Shown piece after piece: positions 22,744 to 36,792 of a stretch of 64,000 nucleotides of DNA. The stretch's first letter is position 1; each line of letters opens with the position of its first letter. This stretch comes from Portevinia maculata (lineage: Eukaryota; Arthropoda; Insecta; Diptera; Syrphidae), in NCBI GenBank assembly GCA_949715645.1, contig OX454527.1, forward strand, positions 146,284,203 to 146,348,202, given 5' to 3'. Position numbers and translations under genes: made by a program. Under the pieces are notes generated by a model that saw nothing but the letters and a program-made list of their open reading frames with translations, was not told the DNA's origin and made no database searches.

Positions 22744-25700
22744 AGCTATTCCCGCCTTTTGTGGAAGTCCCGTTCGGGCACAATGCACGTGACTAGGTTG
22801 AGAAGTGAGAAAAATTACCTACAAATGCAGTCAGGTTTCCCTTCAATTGATAAAAGAGAATAGAAATACTGCTCTCAGAGCAACGACTTACATACCATTC
22901 GAAAGGTGAGGAGTCTGGCTAAATGACACAGCTATTCCCGCCTTTTTTGGAAGTCCCGTTCGGGCACAATGCACGTGACTAGGTTGAGAAATGAGATAAA
23001 ATGACCTACAAATGCAGTCAGGTTTCCCTTAAATTGATAAAAGAGAATAGAAATACTGCTCTCAGAGCAACGACTTATGTACCATTCGAAAGGTGAGGAG
23101 TCTGGCTAAAGGACACAGCTATTCGCGCCTTTTTTGGAAGTCCTGTTCGGGCACAATGCACGTGACTAGGTTGAGAAATGAGATAAAATGACCTACAAAT
23201 GCAGTCAGGTTTCCCTTCAATTGATAAAAGAGAATAGAAATACTGCTCTCAGAGCAACGACTTATGTACCATTCGAAAGGTGAGGAGTCTGGCTACACGG
23301 CACAGCTATTCCTGTATTTTTTGGAAGTCCCGTTCGGGCACAATGCACGTGACTAGGTTGAGAAATGAGATAAAATGACCTACAAATGCAGTCAGGTTTC
23401 CCTTCAATTGATAAAAGAGAATAAAAATACTGCTCTCAGAGCAACGACTTACATACCATTCGAAAGGTGAGGAGTTTGGCTACACGGCACAGCTATTCCT
23501 GCATTTTTTGGAAGTCCCGTTCGGGCACAATGCACGTGACTAGGTTGAGAAATGAGATAAAATGACCTACAAATGCAGTCAGGTTTCCCTTCAATTGATA
23601 AAAGAGAATAGAAATACTGCTCTCAGAGCAACAACTTATGTACCATTCGAAAGGTCAGGAGTCTGGCTAAACGACACAGCTATTCGCGCCTTTTTTGGAA
23701 TTCCCGTTCGGGCACAATGCACGTGACTAGGTTGAGAAATGAGATAAAATGACCTAAAAATGCGGTCAGGTTTCCCTTAAATTGATAAAAGAGAATAGAA
23801 ATACTGCTCTCAGAGCAACGACTTATGTACCATTCGAAAGGTGAGGAGTCTGGCTAAACGACACAGCTATTCCCGCCTTTTTTGGAAGTCCCGTTCGGGC
23901 ACAATGCACGTGACTAGGTTGAGAAATGAGATAAAATGACCTAAAAATGCTGTCAGGTTTCCCTTAAATTGATAAAAGAGAATAGAAATACTGCTCTCAG
24001 AGCAACGGCGTATGTACCATTCGAAAGGTGAGGAGTCTGGCTAAACGACACAGCTATTCCCGCCTTTTTTTGGAAGTCCCGTTCGTACACAATGCACGTG
24101 ACTAGGTTGAGAAATGAGATAAAATGACCTAAAAATGCTGTCAGATTTCCCTTAAGTTGATAAAAGAGAATAGAAATACTGCTCTCAGAGCAACGGCGTA
24201 TGTACCATTCAAAAGGTGAGGAGTCTGGCTAAACGACACAGCTATTCCCGCCTTTTTTGGAAGTCCCGTTCGTACACAATGCACGTGACTAGGTTGAGAA
24301 ATGAGATAAAATGACCTAAAAATGCTGTCAGGTTTCCCTTAAATTGATAAAAGAGAATAGAAATACTGCTCTCAGAGCAACGGCGTATGTACCATTCGAA
24401 AGGTGAGGAGTCTGGCTAAACGACACAGCTATTCCCGCCTTTTTTTGGAAGTCCCGTTCGTACACAATGCACGTGACTAGGTTGAGAAATGAGATAAAAT
24501 GACCTAAAAATGCTGTTAGGTTTCCCTTAAATTGATAAAAGAGAATAGAAATACTGCTCTCAGAGCAACGGCGTTTGTACCATTCGAAAGGTGAGGAGTC
24601 TGGCTAAACGACACAGCTATTCCCGACTTTTTTGGAAGTCCCGTTCGGGCACAATGCACGTGACTAGGTTGAGAAATGAGATAAAATGACCTACAAATGC
24701 AGTCAGGTTTCCCTTCAATTGATAAAAGAGAATAGAAATACTGCTCTCAGAGCAACGACTTATGTACCATTCGAAAGGTGAGGAGTCTGGCTAAACGACA
24801 CATCTATTCGCGCCTTTTTTGGAAGTCCCGTTCGGGCACAATGCACGTGACTAGGTTGAGAAATGAGATAAAATTACCTAAAACTGCGGTCAGGTTTCCC
24901 TTAAATTGATAAAAGAGAATAGAAATACTGCTCTCAGAGCAACGGCGTATGTACCATTCGAAAGGTGAGGAGTCTGGCTAAACGACACAGCTATTCCCGA
25001 CTTTTTTGGAAGTCCCGTTCGGGCACAATGCACGTGACTAGGTTGAGAAATGAGATAAAATGACCTACAAATGCAGTCAGGTTTCCCTTCAATTGATAAA
25101 AGAGAATAGAAATACTGCTCTCAGAGCAACGGAGTATGTACCATTCGAAAGGTGAGGAGTCTGGCTAAACGACACATCTATTCGCGCCTTTTTTGGAAGT
25201 CCCGTTCGGGCACAATGCACGTGACTAAGTTGAGAAATGAGATAAAATGACCTACAAATGCAGTCAGGTTTCCCTTCAATTGATAAAAGAGAATAGAAAT
25301 ACTGCTCTCAGAGCAACGGTGTATGTACCATTCGAAAGGTGAGGAGTCTGGCTAAACGACACAGCTATTCCCGCCTTTTTTGGAAGTCCCGTTCGTACAC
25401 AATGCACGTGACTATGTTGAGAAATGAGATAAAATGACCTAAAAATGCTGTCAGGTTTCCCTTAAATTGATAAAAGAGAATAGAAATACTGCTCTCAGAG
25501 CAACGGCGTATGTACCATTCGAAAGGTGAGGAGTCTGGCTAAACGACACATCTATTCGCGCCTTTTTTGGAAGTCCCGTTCGGGCACAATGCACGTGACT
25601 AGGTTGAGAAATGAGATAAAATTACCTAAAAATGCGGTCAGGTTTCCCTTAAATTGATAAAAGAGAATAGAAATACTGCTCTCAGAGCAACGGCGTATGT

Positions 25701-26284
25701 ACCATTCGAAAGGTGAGGAGTCTGGCTAAACGACACAGCTATTCCCGCCTTTTTTGGAAGTCCCGTTCGTACACAATGCACGTGACTAGGTTGAGAAATG
25801 AGATAAAATGACCTAAAAATGCTGTCAGGTTTCCCTTAAATTGATAAAAGAGAATAGAAATACTGCTCTCAGAGCAACGGCGTATATACCATTCGAAAGG
25901 TGAGGAGTCTGGCTAAACGACACAGCTATTCCCGACTTTTTTGGAAGTCTCGTTCGGGCACAATGCACGTGACTAGGTTGAGAAATGAGATAAAATGACC
26001 TACAAATGCAGTCAGGTTTCCCTTCAATTGATAAAAGAGAATAGAAATACTGCTCTCAGAGCAACGACTTATGTACCATTCGAAAGGTGAGGAGTCTGGC
26101 TAAACGACACATCTATTCGCGCCTTTTTTGGAAGTCCCGTTCGGGCACAATGCACGTGACTAGGTTGAGAAATGAGATAAAATTACCTAAAAATGCGGTC
26201 AGGTTTCCCTTAAATTGATAAAAGAGAATAGAAATACTGCTCTCAGAGCAACGGCGTATGTACCATTCGAAAGGTGAGGAGTCT

Positions 26285-27240
26285 GGCCAAACGACACATC
26301 TATTCGCGCCTTTTTTGGAAGTCCCGTTCGGGCACAATGCACGTGACTAGGTTGAGAAATGAGATAAAATTACCTAAAAATGCGGTCAGGTTTCCCTTAA
26401 ATTGATAAAAGAGAATAGAAATACTGCTCTCAGAGCAACGGCGTATGTACCATTCGAAAGGTGAGGAGTCTGGCTAAACGACACAGCTATTCCCGCCTTT
26501 TTTTGGAAGTCCCGTTCGTACACAATGCACGTGACTAGGTTGAGAAATGAGATAAAATGACCTAAAAATGCTGTCAGGTTTCCCTTAAATTGATAAAAGA
26601 GAATAGAAATACTGCTCTCAGAGCAACGGCGTATGTACCATTCGAAAGGTGAGGAGTCTGGCTAAACGACACAACTATTCTCGCCTTTTTTGGAAGTCCC
26701 GTTCGTACACAATGCACGTGACTAGGTTGAGAAATGAGATAAAATGACCTAAAAATGCTGTCAGGTTTCCCTTAAATTGATAAAAGAGAATAGAAATACT
26801 GCTCTCAGAGCAACGGCGTATGTACCATTCGAAAGGTGAGGAGTCTGGCTAAACGACACAGCTATTCCCGCCTTTTTTTGGAAGTCCCGTTCGTACACAA
26901 TGCACGTGACTAGGTTGAGAAATGAGATAAAATGACCTAAAAATGCTGTCAGGTTTCCCTTAAATTGATAAAAGAGAATAGAAATACTGCTCTCAGAGCA
27001 ACGGCGTATATACCATTCGAAAGGTGAGGAGTCTGGCTAAACGACACATCTATTCGCGCCTTTTTTTGGAAGTCCCGTTCGGGCACAATGCACGTGACTA
27101 GGTTGAGAAATGAGATAAAATTACCTAAAAATGCGGTCAGATTTCCCTTAAATTGATAAAAGAGAATAGAAATACTGCTCTCAGAGCAACAGCGTATGTA
27201 CCATTCGAAAGGTGAGGAGTCTGGCTAAACGACACACCTA
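26285..27240 (+). repeat. SatB signature block (ggccaaac ... cacacctattc), first copy
   Basis: About five monomers carry a fixed order of rare variants: tctggccaaac, acaactattctcg, cgtatatacc, cattcgcgcc with T7, gcggtcagattt, acagcgtatg and cacacctattcg. The same order starts at 41069, 43503, 48554 and 59516. A partial version without ggccaaac includes acaactattc at 29291. It acts as a lineage tag for duplicated segments. Confidence 0.8.
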
Positions 27241-29879
27241 TTCGCGCCTTTTTTGGAAGTCCCGTTTGGGCACAATGCACGTGACTAGGTTGAGAAATGA
27301 GATAAAATTACCTAAAAATGCGGTCAGGTTTCCCTTAAATTGATAAAAGAGAATAGAAATACTGCTCTCAGAGCAACGGCGTATGTACCATTCAAAAGGT
27401 GAGGAGTCTGGCTAAACGACACAGCTATTCCCGACTTTTTTGGAAGTCCCGTTCGGGCACAATGCACGTGACTAAGTTGAGAAATGAGATAAAATGACCT
27501 ACAAATGCAGTCAGGTTTCCCTTCAATTGATAAAAGAGAATAGAAATACTGCTCTCAGAGCAACGACTTATGTACCATTCGAAAGGTGAGGAGTCTGGCT
27601 AAACGACACATCTATTCGCGCCTTTTTTGGAAGTCCCGTTCGGGCACAATGCACGTGACTAGGTTGAGAAATGAGATAAAATTACCTAAAAATGCGGTCA
27701 GGTCTCCCTTAAATTGATAAAAGAGAATAGAAATACTGCTCTCAGAGCAACGGAGTATGTACCATTCGAAAGGTGAGGAGTCTGGCTAAACGACACATCT
27801 ATTCGCGCCTTTTTTGGAAGTCCCGTTCGGGCACAATGCACGTGACTAGGTTGAGAAATGAGATAAAATGACCTACAAATGCAGTCAGGTTTCCCTTCAA
27901 TTGATAAAAGAGAATAGAAATACTGCTCTCAGAGCAACGGCGTATGTACCATTCGAAAGGTGAGGAGTCTGGCTAAACGACACAGCTATTCCCGCCTTTT
28001 TTGGAAGTCCCGTTCGTACACAATGCACGTGACTATGTTGAGAAATGAGATAAAATTACCTAAAAATGCTGTCAGGTTTCCCTTAAATTGATAAAAGAGA
28101 ATAGAAATACTGCTCTCACAGCAACGGCGTATGTACCATTCGAAAGGTGAGGAGTCTGGCTAAACGACACATCTATTCGCGCCTTTTTTGGAAGTCCCGT
28201 TCGGGCACAATGCACGTGACTAGGTTGTGAAATGAGATAAAATTACCTAAAAATGCGGTCAGGTTTCCCTTAAATTGATAAAAGAGAATAGAAATACTGC
28301 TCTCAGAGCAACGGCGTATGTACCATTCGAAAGGTGAGGAGTCTGGCTAAACGACACAGCTATTCCCGCCTTTTTTGGAAGTCCCGTTCGTACACAATGC
28401 ACGTGACTAGGTTGAGAAATGAGATAAAATGACCTAAAAATGCTGTCGGGTTTCCCTTAAATTGATAAAAGAGAATAGAAATACTGCTCTCAGAGCAACG
28501 GCGTATGTACCATTCGAAAGGTGAGGAGTCTGGCTAAACGACACAGCTATTCCCGACTTTTTTGGAAGTCCCGTTCGGGCACAATGCACGTGACTAGGTT
28601 GAGAAATGAGATAAAATTACCTACAAATGCAGTCAGGTTTCCCTTCAATTGATAAAAGAGAATAGAAATACTGCTCTCAGAGCAACGACTTATGTACCAT
28701 TCGAAAGGTGAGGAGTCTGGCTAAACGACACATCTATTCGCGCCTTTTTTGGAAGTCCCGTTCGGGCACAATGCACGTGACTAGGTTGAGAAATGAGATA
28801 AAATTACCTAAAAATGCGGTCAGGTTTCCCTTAAATTGATAAAAGAGAATAGAAATACTGCTCTCAGAGCAACGGCGTATGTACCATTCAAAAGGTTAGG
28901 AGTCTGGCTAAACGACACATCTATTCGCGCCTTTTTTGGAAGTCCCGTTCGGGCACAATGCACGTGACTAGGTTGAGAAATGAGATAAAATTACCTAAAA
29001 ATGCGGTCAGGTTTCCCTTAAATTGATAAAAGAGAATAGAAATACTGCTCTCAGAGCAACGGCGTATGTACCATTCGAAAGGTGAGGAGTCTGGCTAAAC
29101 GACACAGCTATTCCCGCCTTTTTTGGAAGTCCCGTTCGTACACAATGCACGTGACTAGGTTGAGAAATGAGATAAAATGACCTAAAAATGCTGTCAGGTT
29201 TCCCTTAAATTGATAAAAGAGAATAGAAATACTGCTCTCAGAGCAACGGCGTATGTACCATTCAAAAGGTGAGGAGTCTGGCTAAACGACACAACTATTC
29301 GCGCCTTTTTTGGAAGTCCCGTTCGTACACAATGCACGTGACTAGGTTGAGAAATGAGATAAAATGACCTAAAAATGCTGTCAGGTTTCCCTTAAATTGA
29401 TAAAAGAGAATAGAAATACTGCTCTCAGAGCAACGGCGTATGTACCATTCGAAAGGTGAGGAGTCTGGCTAAACGACACAGCTATTCCCGCCTTTTTTGG
29501 AAGTCCCGTTCGTACACAATGCACGTGACTAGGTTGAGAAATGAGATAAAATGACCTAAAAATGCTGTCAGGTTTCCCTTAAATTGATAAAAGAGAATAG
29601 AAATACTGCTCTCAGAGCAACGGCGTATATACCATTCGAAAGGTGAGGAGTCTGGCTAAACGACACATCTATTCGCGCCTTTTTTGGAAGTCCCGTTCGG
29701 GCACAATGCACGTGACTAGGTTGAGAAATGAGATAAAATTACCTAAAAATGCGGTCAGATTTCCCTTAAATTGATAAAAGAGAATAGAAATACTGCTCTC
29801 AGAGCAACAGCGTATGTACCATTCGAAAGGTGAGGAGTCTGGCTAAACGACACACCTATTCGCGCCTTCTTTGGAAGTC

Positions 29880-32800
29880 CCGTTCGGGCACAATGCACGT
29901 GACTAGGTTGAGAAATGAGATAAAATTACCTAAAAATGCGGTCAGGTTTCCCTTAAATTGATAAAAGAGAATAGAAATACTGCTCTCAGAGCAACGGCGT
30001 ATGTACCATTCGAAAGGTGAGGAGTCTGGCTAAACGACACAGCTATTCCCGCCTTTTTTGGAAGTCCCGTTCGTACACAATGCACGTGACTAGGTTGAGA
30101 AATGAGATAAAATGACCTAAAAATGCTGTCAGGTTTCCCTTAAATTGATAAAAGAGAATAGAAATACTGCTCTCAGAGCAACGGCGTATGTACCATTCGA
30201 AAGGTGAGGAGTCTGGCTAAACGACACAGCTATTCCCGACTTTTTTGGAAGTCCCATTCGGGCACAATGCACGTGACTAGGTTGAGAAATGAGATAAAAT
30301 GACCTACAAATGCAGTCAGGTTTCCCTTCAATTGATAAAAGAGAATAGAAATACTGCTCTCAGAGCAACGACTTATATACCATTCGAAAGGTGAGGAGTC
30401 TGGCTAAACGACACATCTATTCGCGCCTTTTTTGGAAGTCCCGTTCGGGCACAATGCACGTGACTAGGTTGAGAAATGAGATAAAACTACCTAAAAATGC
30501 GGTCAGGTTTCCCTTAAATTGATAAAAGAGAATAGAAATACTGCTCTCAGAGCAACGGCGTATGTACCATTCGAAAGGTGAGGAGTCAGGCTAAACGACA
30601 CATCTATTCGCGCCTTTTTTGGAAGTCCCGTTCGGGCACAATGCACGTGACTAGGTTGAGAAATGAGATAAAATTACCTAAAAATGCGGTCAGGTTTCCC
30701 TTAAATTGATAAAAGAGAATAGAAATACTGCTCTCAGAGCAACGGCGTATGTACCATTCGAAAGGTGAGGAGTCTGGCTAAACGACACAGCTATTCCCGC
30801 CTTTTTTTGGAAGTCCCGTTCGTACACAATGCACGTGACTAGGTTGAGAAATGAGATAAAATGACCTAAAAATGCTGTCAGGTTTCCCTTAAATTGATAA
30901 AAGAGAATAGAAATACTGCTCTCAGAGCAACGGCGTATGTACCATTCGAAAGGTGAGGAGTCTGGCTAAACGACACATCTATTCGCGCCTTTTTTGGAAG
31001 TCCCGTTCGTACACAATACACGTGACTAGGTTGAGAAATGAGATAAAATGACCTAAAAATGCTGTCAGGTTTCCCTTAAATTGATAAAAGAGAATAGAAA
31101 TACTGCTCTCAGAGCAACGGCGTATGTACCATTCGAAAGGTGAGGAGTCTGGCTAAACGACACAGCTATTCCCGCCTTTTTTGGAAGTCCCGTTCGTACA
31201 CAATGCACGTGACTAGGTTGAGAAATGAGATAAAATGACCTAAAAATGCTGTCAGGTTTCCCTTAAATTGATAAAAGAGAATAGAAATACTGCTCTCAGA
31301 GCAACGGCGTATGTACCATTCGAAAGGTGAGGAGTCTGGCTAAACGACACAGCTATTCCCGCCTTTTTTGGAAGTCCCGTTTGTACACAATGCACGTGAC
31401 TAGGTTGAGAAATGAGATAAAATGACCTAAAAATGCTGTCAGGTTTCCCTTAAATTGATAAAAGAGAATAGAAATACTGCTCTCAGAGCAACGGCGTATG
31501 TACCATTCGAAAGGTGAGGAGTCTGGCTAAACGACACAGCTATTCCCGCCTTTTTTGGAAGTCCCGTTCGTACACAATGCACGTGACTAGATTGAGAAAT
31601 GAGATAAAATGACCTAAAAATGCTGTCAGGTTTCCCTTAAATTGATAAAAGAGAATAGAAATACTGCTCTCAGAGCAACGGCATATGTACCATTCGAAAG
31701 GTGAGGAGTCTGGCTAAACGACACATCTATTCGCGCCTTTTTTGGAAGTCCCGTTCGGGCACAATGCACGTGACTAGGTTGAGAAATGAGATAAAATTAC
31801 CTAAAAATGCGGTCAGGTTTCCCTTAATTTGATAAAAGAGAATAGAAATACTGCTCTCAGAGCAACGGCGTATGTACCATTCGAAAGGTGAGGAGTCTGG
31901 CTAAACGACACAGCTATTTCCGCCTTTTTTTGAAATTCCCGTTCGTACACAATGCACGTGACTAGGTTGAGAAATGAGATAAAATGACCTAAAAATGCTG
32001 TCAGGTTTCCCTTAAATTGATAAAAGAGAATAGAAATACTGCTCTCAGAGCAACGGCGTATGTACCATTCGAAAGGTGAGGAGTCTGGCTAAACGACACA
32101 TCTATTCGCGCCTTTTTTGGAAGTCCCGTTCGGGCACAATGCACGTGACTAGGTTGAGAAATGAGATAAAATTACCTAAAAATGCGGTCAGATTTCCCTT
32201 AAATTGATAAAAGAGAATAGAAATACTGCTCTCAGAGCAACGGCGTATGTACCATTCGAAAGGTGAGGAGTCTGGCTAAACGACACATCTATTCGCGCCT
32301 TTTTTGGAAGTCCCGTTCGGGCACAATGCACGTGACTAGCTTGAGAAATGAGATAAAATTACCTAAAAATGCGGTCAGGTTTCCCTTAAATTGATAAAAG
32401 AGAATAGAAATACTGCTCTCAGAGCAACGGCGTATGTACCATTCGAAAGGTGAGGAGTCTGGCTAAACGACACAGCTATTCCCGCCTTTTTTGGAAGTAA
32501 CGTTCGTACACAATGCACGTGACTAGGTTGAGAAATGAGATAAAATGACCTAAAAATGCTGTCAGGTTTCCCTTAAATTGATAAAAGAGAATAGAAATAC
32601 TGCTCTCAGAGCAACGGCGTATGTACCATTCGAAAGGTGAGGAGTCTGGCTAAACGACACAGCTATTCCCGACTTTTTTGGAAGTCCCGTTCGGGCACAA
32701 TGCACGTGACTAGGTTGAGAAATGAGATAAAATGACCTACAAATGCAGTCAGGTTTCCCTTCAATTGATAAAAGAGAATAGAAATACTGCTCTCAGAGCA

Positions 32801-33405
32801 ACGACTTATGTACCATTCGAAAGGTGAGGAGTCTGGCTAAACGACACATCTATTCGCGCCTTTTTTGGAAGTCCCGTTCGGGCACAATGCACGTGACTAG
32901 GTTGAGAAATGAGATAAAATTACCTAAAACTGCGGTCAGGTTTCCCTTAAATTGATAAAAGAGAATAGAAATACTGCTCTCAGAGCAACGGCGTATGTAC
33001 CATTCGAAAGGTGAGGAGTCTGGCTAAACGACACAGCTATTCCCGACTTTTTTGGAAGTCCCGTTCGGGCACAATGCACGTGACTAGGTTGAGAAATGAG
33101 ATAAAATGACCTACAAATGCAGTCAGGTTTCCCTTCAATTGATAAAAGAGAATAGAAATACTGCTCTCAGAGCAACGGAGTATGTACCATTCGAAAGGTG
33201 AGGAGTCTGGCTAAACGACACATCTATTCGCGCCTTTTTTGGAAGTCCCGTTCGGGCACAATGCACGTGACTAAGTTGAGAAATGAGATAAAATGACCTA
33301 CAAATGCAGTCAGGTTTCCCTTCAATTGATAAAAGAGAATAGAAATACTGCTCTCAGAGCAACGGCGTATGTACCATTCGAAAGGTGAGGAGTCTGGCTA
33401 AACGA
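29880..33405 (+). repeat. SatB long-range duplicated segment, copy 1 (offset 23876)
   Basis: Rare variants are repeated exactly 23876 bp downstream: aagtcccattcg (30249 to 54125), aaaactacc (30485 to 54361), gtcaggctaa (30585 to 54461), acacaatacac (31011 to 54887), gaaattccc (31932 to 55808), aagtaacg (32495 to 56371) and ctaagttg (33271 to 57147). The constant offset over 3 kb shows that no net length change separates the two copies there. Limits are approximate. Confidence 0.85.
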
Positions 33406-35540
33406 CACATCTATTCGCGCCTTTTTTGGAAGTCCCGTTCGGGCACAATGCACGTGACTAGGTTGAGAAATGAGATAAAATTACCTAAAAATGCGGTCAG
33501 GTTTCCCTTAAATTGATAAAAGAGAATAGAAATACTGCTCTCAGAGCAACGGCGTATGTACCATTCGAAAGGTGAGGAGTCTGGCTAAACGACACAGCTA
33601 TTCCCGCCTTTTTTTGGAAGTCCCGTTCGTACACAATGCACGTGACTAGGTTGAGAAATGAGATAAAATGACCTAAAAATGCTGTCAGGTTTCCCTTAAA
33701 TTGATAAAAGAGAATAGAAATACTGCTCTCAGAGCAACGGCGTATGTACCATTCGAAAGGTGAGGAGTCTGGCTAAACGACACATCTATTCGCGCCTTTT
33801 TTGGAAGTCCCGTTCGTACACAATACACGTGACTAGGTTGAGAAATGAGATAAAATGACCTAAAAATGCTGTCAGGTTTCCCTTAAATTGATAAAAGAGA
33901 ATAGAAATACTGCTCTCAGAGCAACGGCGTATGTACCATTCGAAAGGTGAGGAGTCTGGCTAAACGACACAGCTATTCCCGCCTTTTTTGGAAGTCCCGT
34001 TCGTACACAATGCACGTGACTAGGTTGAGAAATGAGATAAAATGACCTAAAAATGCTGTCAGGTTTCCCTTAAATTGATAAAAGAGAATAGAAATACTGC
34101 TCTCAGAGCAACGGCGTATGTACCATTCGAAAGGTGAGGAGTCTGGCTAAACGACACAGCTATTCCCGCCTTTTTTGGAAGTCCCGTTCGTACACAATGC
34201 ACGTGACTAGGTTGAGAAATGAGATAAAATGACCTAAAAATGCTGTCAGGTTTCCCTTAAATTGATAAAAGAGAATAGAAATACTGCTCTCAGAGCAACG
34301 GCGTATGTACCATTCGAAAGGTGAGGAGTCTGGCTAAACGACACAGCTATTCCCGCCTTTTTTTGGAAGTCCCGTTCGTACACAATGCACGTGACTAGGT
34401 TGAGAAATGAGATAAAATGACCTAAAAATGCTGTCAGGTTTCCCTTAAATTGATAAAAGAGAATAGAAATACTGCTCTCAGAGCAACGGCATATGTACCA
34501 TTCGAAAGGTGAGGAGTCTGGCTAAACGACACATCTATTCGCGCCTTTTTTGGAAGTCCCGTTCGGGCACAATGCACGTGACTAGGTTGAGAAATGAGAT
34601 AAAATTACCTAAAAATGCGGTCAGGTTTCCCATAAATTGATAAAAGAGAATAGAAATACTGCTCTCAGAGCAACGGCGTATGTACCATTCGAAAGGTGAG
34701 GAGTCTGGCTAAACGACACAGCTATTCCCGCCTTTTTTTGAAATTCCCGTTCGTACACAATGCACGTGACTAGGTTGAGAAATGAGATAAAATGACCTAA
34801 AAATGCTGTCAGGTTTCCCTTAAATTGATAAAAGAGAATAGAAATACTGCTCTCAGAGCAACGGCGTATGTACCATTCGAAAGGTGAGGAGTCTGGCTAA
34901 ACGACACATCTATTCGCGCCTTTTTTGGAAGTCCCGTTCGGGCACAATGCACGTGACTAGGTTGAGAAATGAGATAAAATTACCTAAAAATGCGGTCAGA
35001 TTTCCCTTAAATTGATAAAAGAGAATAGAAATACTGCTCTCAGAGCAACGGCATATGTACCATTCGAAAGGTGAGGAGTCTGGCTAAACGACACATCTAC
35101 TCGCGCCTTTTTTGGAAGTCCCGTTCGGGCACAATGCACGTGACTAGCTTGAGAAATGAGATAAAATTACCTAAAAATGCGGTCAGGTTTCCCTTAAATT
35201 GATAAAAGAGAGTAGAAATACTGCTCTCAGAGCAACGGCGTATGTACCATTCGAAAGGTGAGGAGTCTGGCTAAACGACACATCTATTCCCGCCTTTTTT
35301 GGAAGTAACGTTCGTACACAATGCACGTGACTAGGTTGAGAAATGAGATAAAATGACCTAAAAATGCTGTCAGGTTTCCCTTAAATTGATAAAAGAGAAT
35401 AGAAATACTGCTCTCAGAGCAACGGCGTATGTACCATTGGAAAGGTGAGGAGTCTGGCTAAACGACACAGCTATTCCCGACTTTTTTGGAAGTCCCGTTC
35501 GGGCACAATGCACGTGACTAGGTTGAGAAATGAGATAAAA
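30600..35540 (+). repeat. SatB 15-monomer higher-order period (2807-2808 bp)
   Basis: Markers recur about 15 monomers apart: ttcccgccttttttt (30794, 33601), acacaatacac (31011, 33818), gaaattccc (31932, 34740) and aagtaacg (32495, 35303). The matching parts are about 30600-32730 and 33408-35540, with about 680 bp of differently arranged monomers between them, so the period is imperfect. Confidence 0.75.
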
Positions 35541-36792
35541 TTACCTAAAACTGCGGTCAGGTTTCCCTTAAATTGATAAAAGAGAATAGAAATACTGCTC
35601 TCAGAGCAACGGCGTATGTACCATTCGAAAGGTGAGGAGTCTGGCTAAACGACACAGCTATTCCCGACTTTTTTGGAAGTCCCGTTCGGGCACAATGCAC
35701 GTGACTAGGTTGAGAAATGAGATAAAATTACCTAAAAATGCGGTCAGGTTTCCCATAAATTGATAAAAGAGAATAGAAATACTGCTCTCAGAGCAACGGC
35801 GTATGTACCATTCGAAAGGTGAGGAGTCTGGCTAAACGACACAGCTATTCCCGCCTTTTTTTGAAATTCCCGTTCGTACACAATGCACGTGACTAGGTTG
35901 AGAAATGAGATAAAATGACCTAAAAATGCTGTCAGGTTTCCCTTAAATTGATAAAAGAGAATAGAAATACTGCTCTCAGAGCAACGGCGTATGTACCATT
36001 CGAAAGGTGAGGAGTCTGGCTAAACGACACATCTATTCGCGCCTTTTTTGGAAGTCCCGTTCGGGCACAATGCACGTGACTAGGTTGAGAAATGAGATAA
36101 AATTACCTAAAAATGCGGTCAGATTTCCCTTAAATTGATAAAAGAGAATAGAAATACTGCTCTCAGAGCAACGGCATATGTACCATTCGAAAGGTGAGGA
36201 GTCTGGCTAAACGACACATCTACTCGCGCCTTTTTTGGAAGTCCCGTTCGGGCACAATGCACGTGACTAGCTTGAGAAATGAGATAAAATTACCTAAAAA
36301 TGCGGTCAGGTTTCCCTTAAATTGATAAAAGAGAATAGAAATACTGCTCTCAGAGCAACGGCGTATGTACCATTCGAAAGGTGAGGAGTCTGGCTAAACG
36401 ACACATCTATTCCCGCCTTTTTTGGAAGTAACGTTCGTACACAATGCACGTGACTAGGTTGAGAAATGAGATAAAATGACCTAAAAATGCTGTCAGGTTT
36501 CCCTTAAATTGATAAAAGAGAATAGAAATACTGCTCTCAGAGCAACGGCGTATGTACCATTGGAAAGGTGAGGAGTCTGGCTAAACGACACAGCTATTCC
36601 CGACTTTTTTGGAAGTCCCGTTCGGGCACAATGCACGTGACTAGGTTGAGAAATGAGATAAAATTACCTAAAACTGCGGTCAGGTTTCCCTTAAATTGAT
36701 AAAAGAGAATAGAAATACTGCTCTCAGAGCAACGGCGTATGTACCATTCGAAAGGTGAGGAGTCTGGCTAAACGACACAGCTATTCCCGACT
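34547..36792 (+). repeat. SatB 6-monomer tandem duplication (1123 bp x 2)
   Basis: Private variants occur twice at an offset of 1123 bp: cccataaat (cataaat at 34631, 35754), gaaattccc (34740, 35863), catctactcgcg (tac at 35098, 36221), aagtaacg (35303, 36426) and cattggaaagg (around 35437, 36560). One difference is agagagtagaaa near 35210 in the first copy only. Near-perfect identity suggests a very recent event. Confidence 0.88.

Larger units (their letters stand above)
3701..23990 (+). repeat. SatB proximal domain, heterogeneous monomers
   Basis: Roughly the first 108 monomers mix several subtypes. Many carry tttggctacacggcac with cattcctgcatttt, gcaacgacttacatacc, or gcgaaatgag forms that are rare or absent later. 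The gtacac form appears sporadically (about 4640, 4837, 6510, 7267, 15685). The ctacacggcac subtype is last seen around 23480. The right boundary is approximate, set where ggcgtatg becomes dominant. No genes or foreign sequence were seen. Confidence 0.75.
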
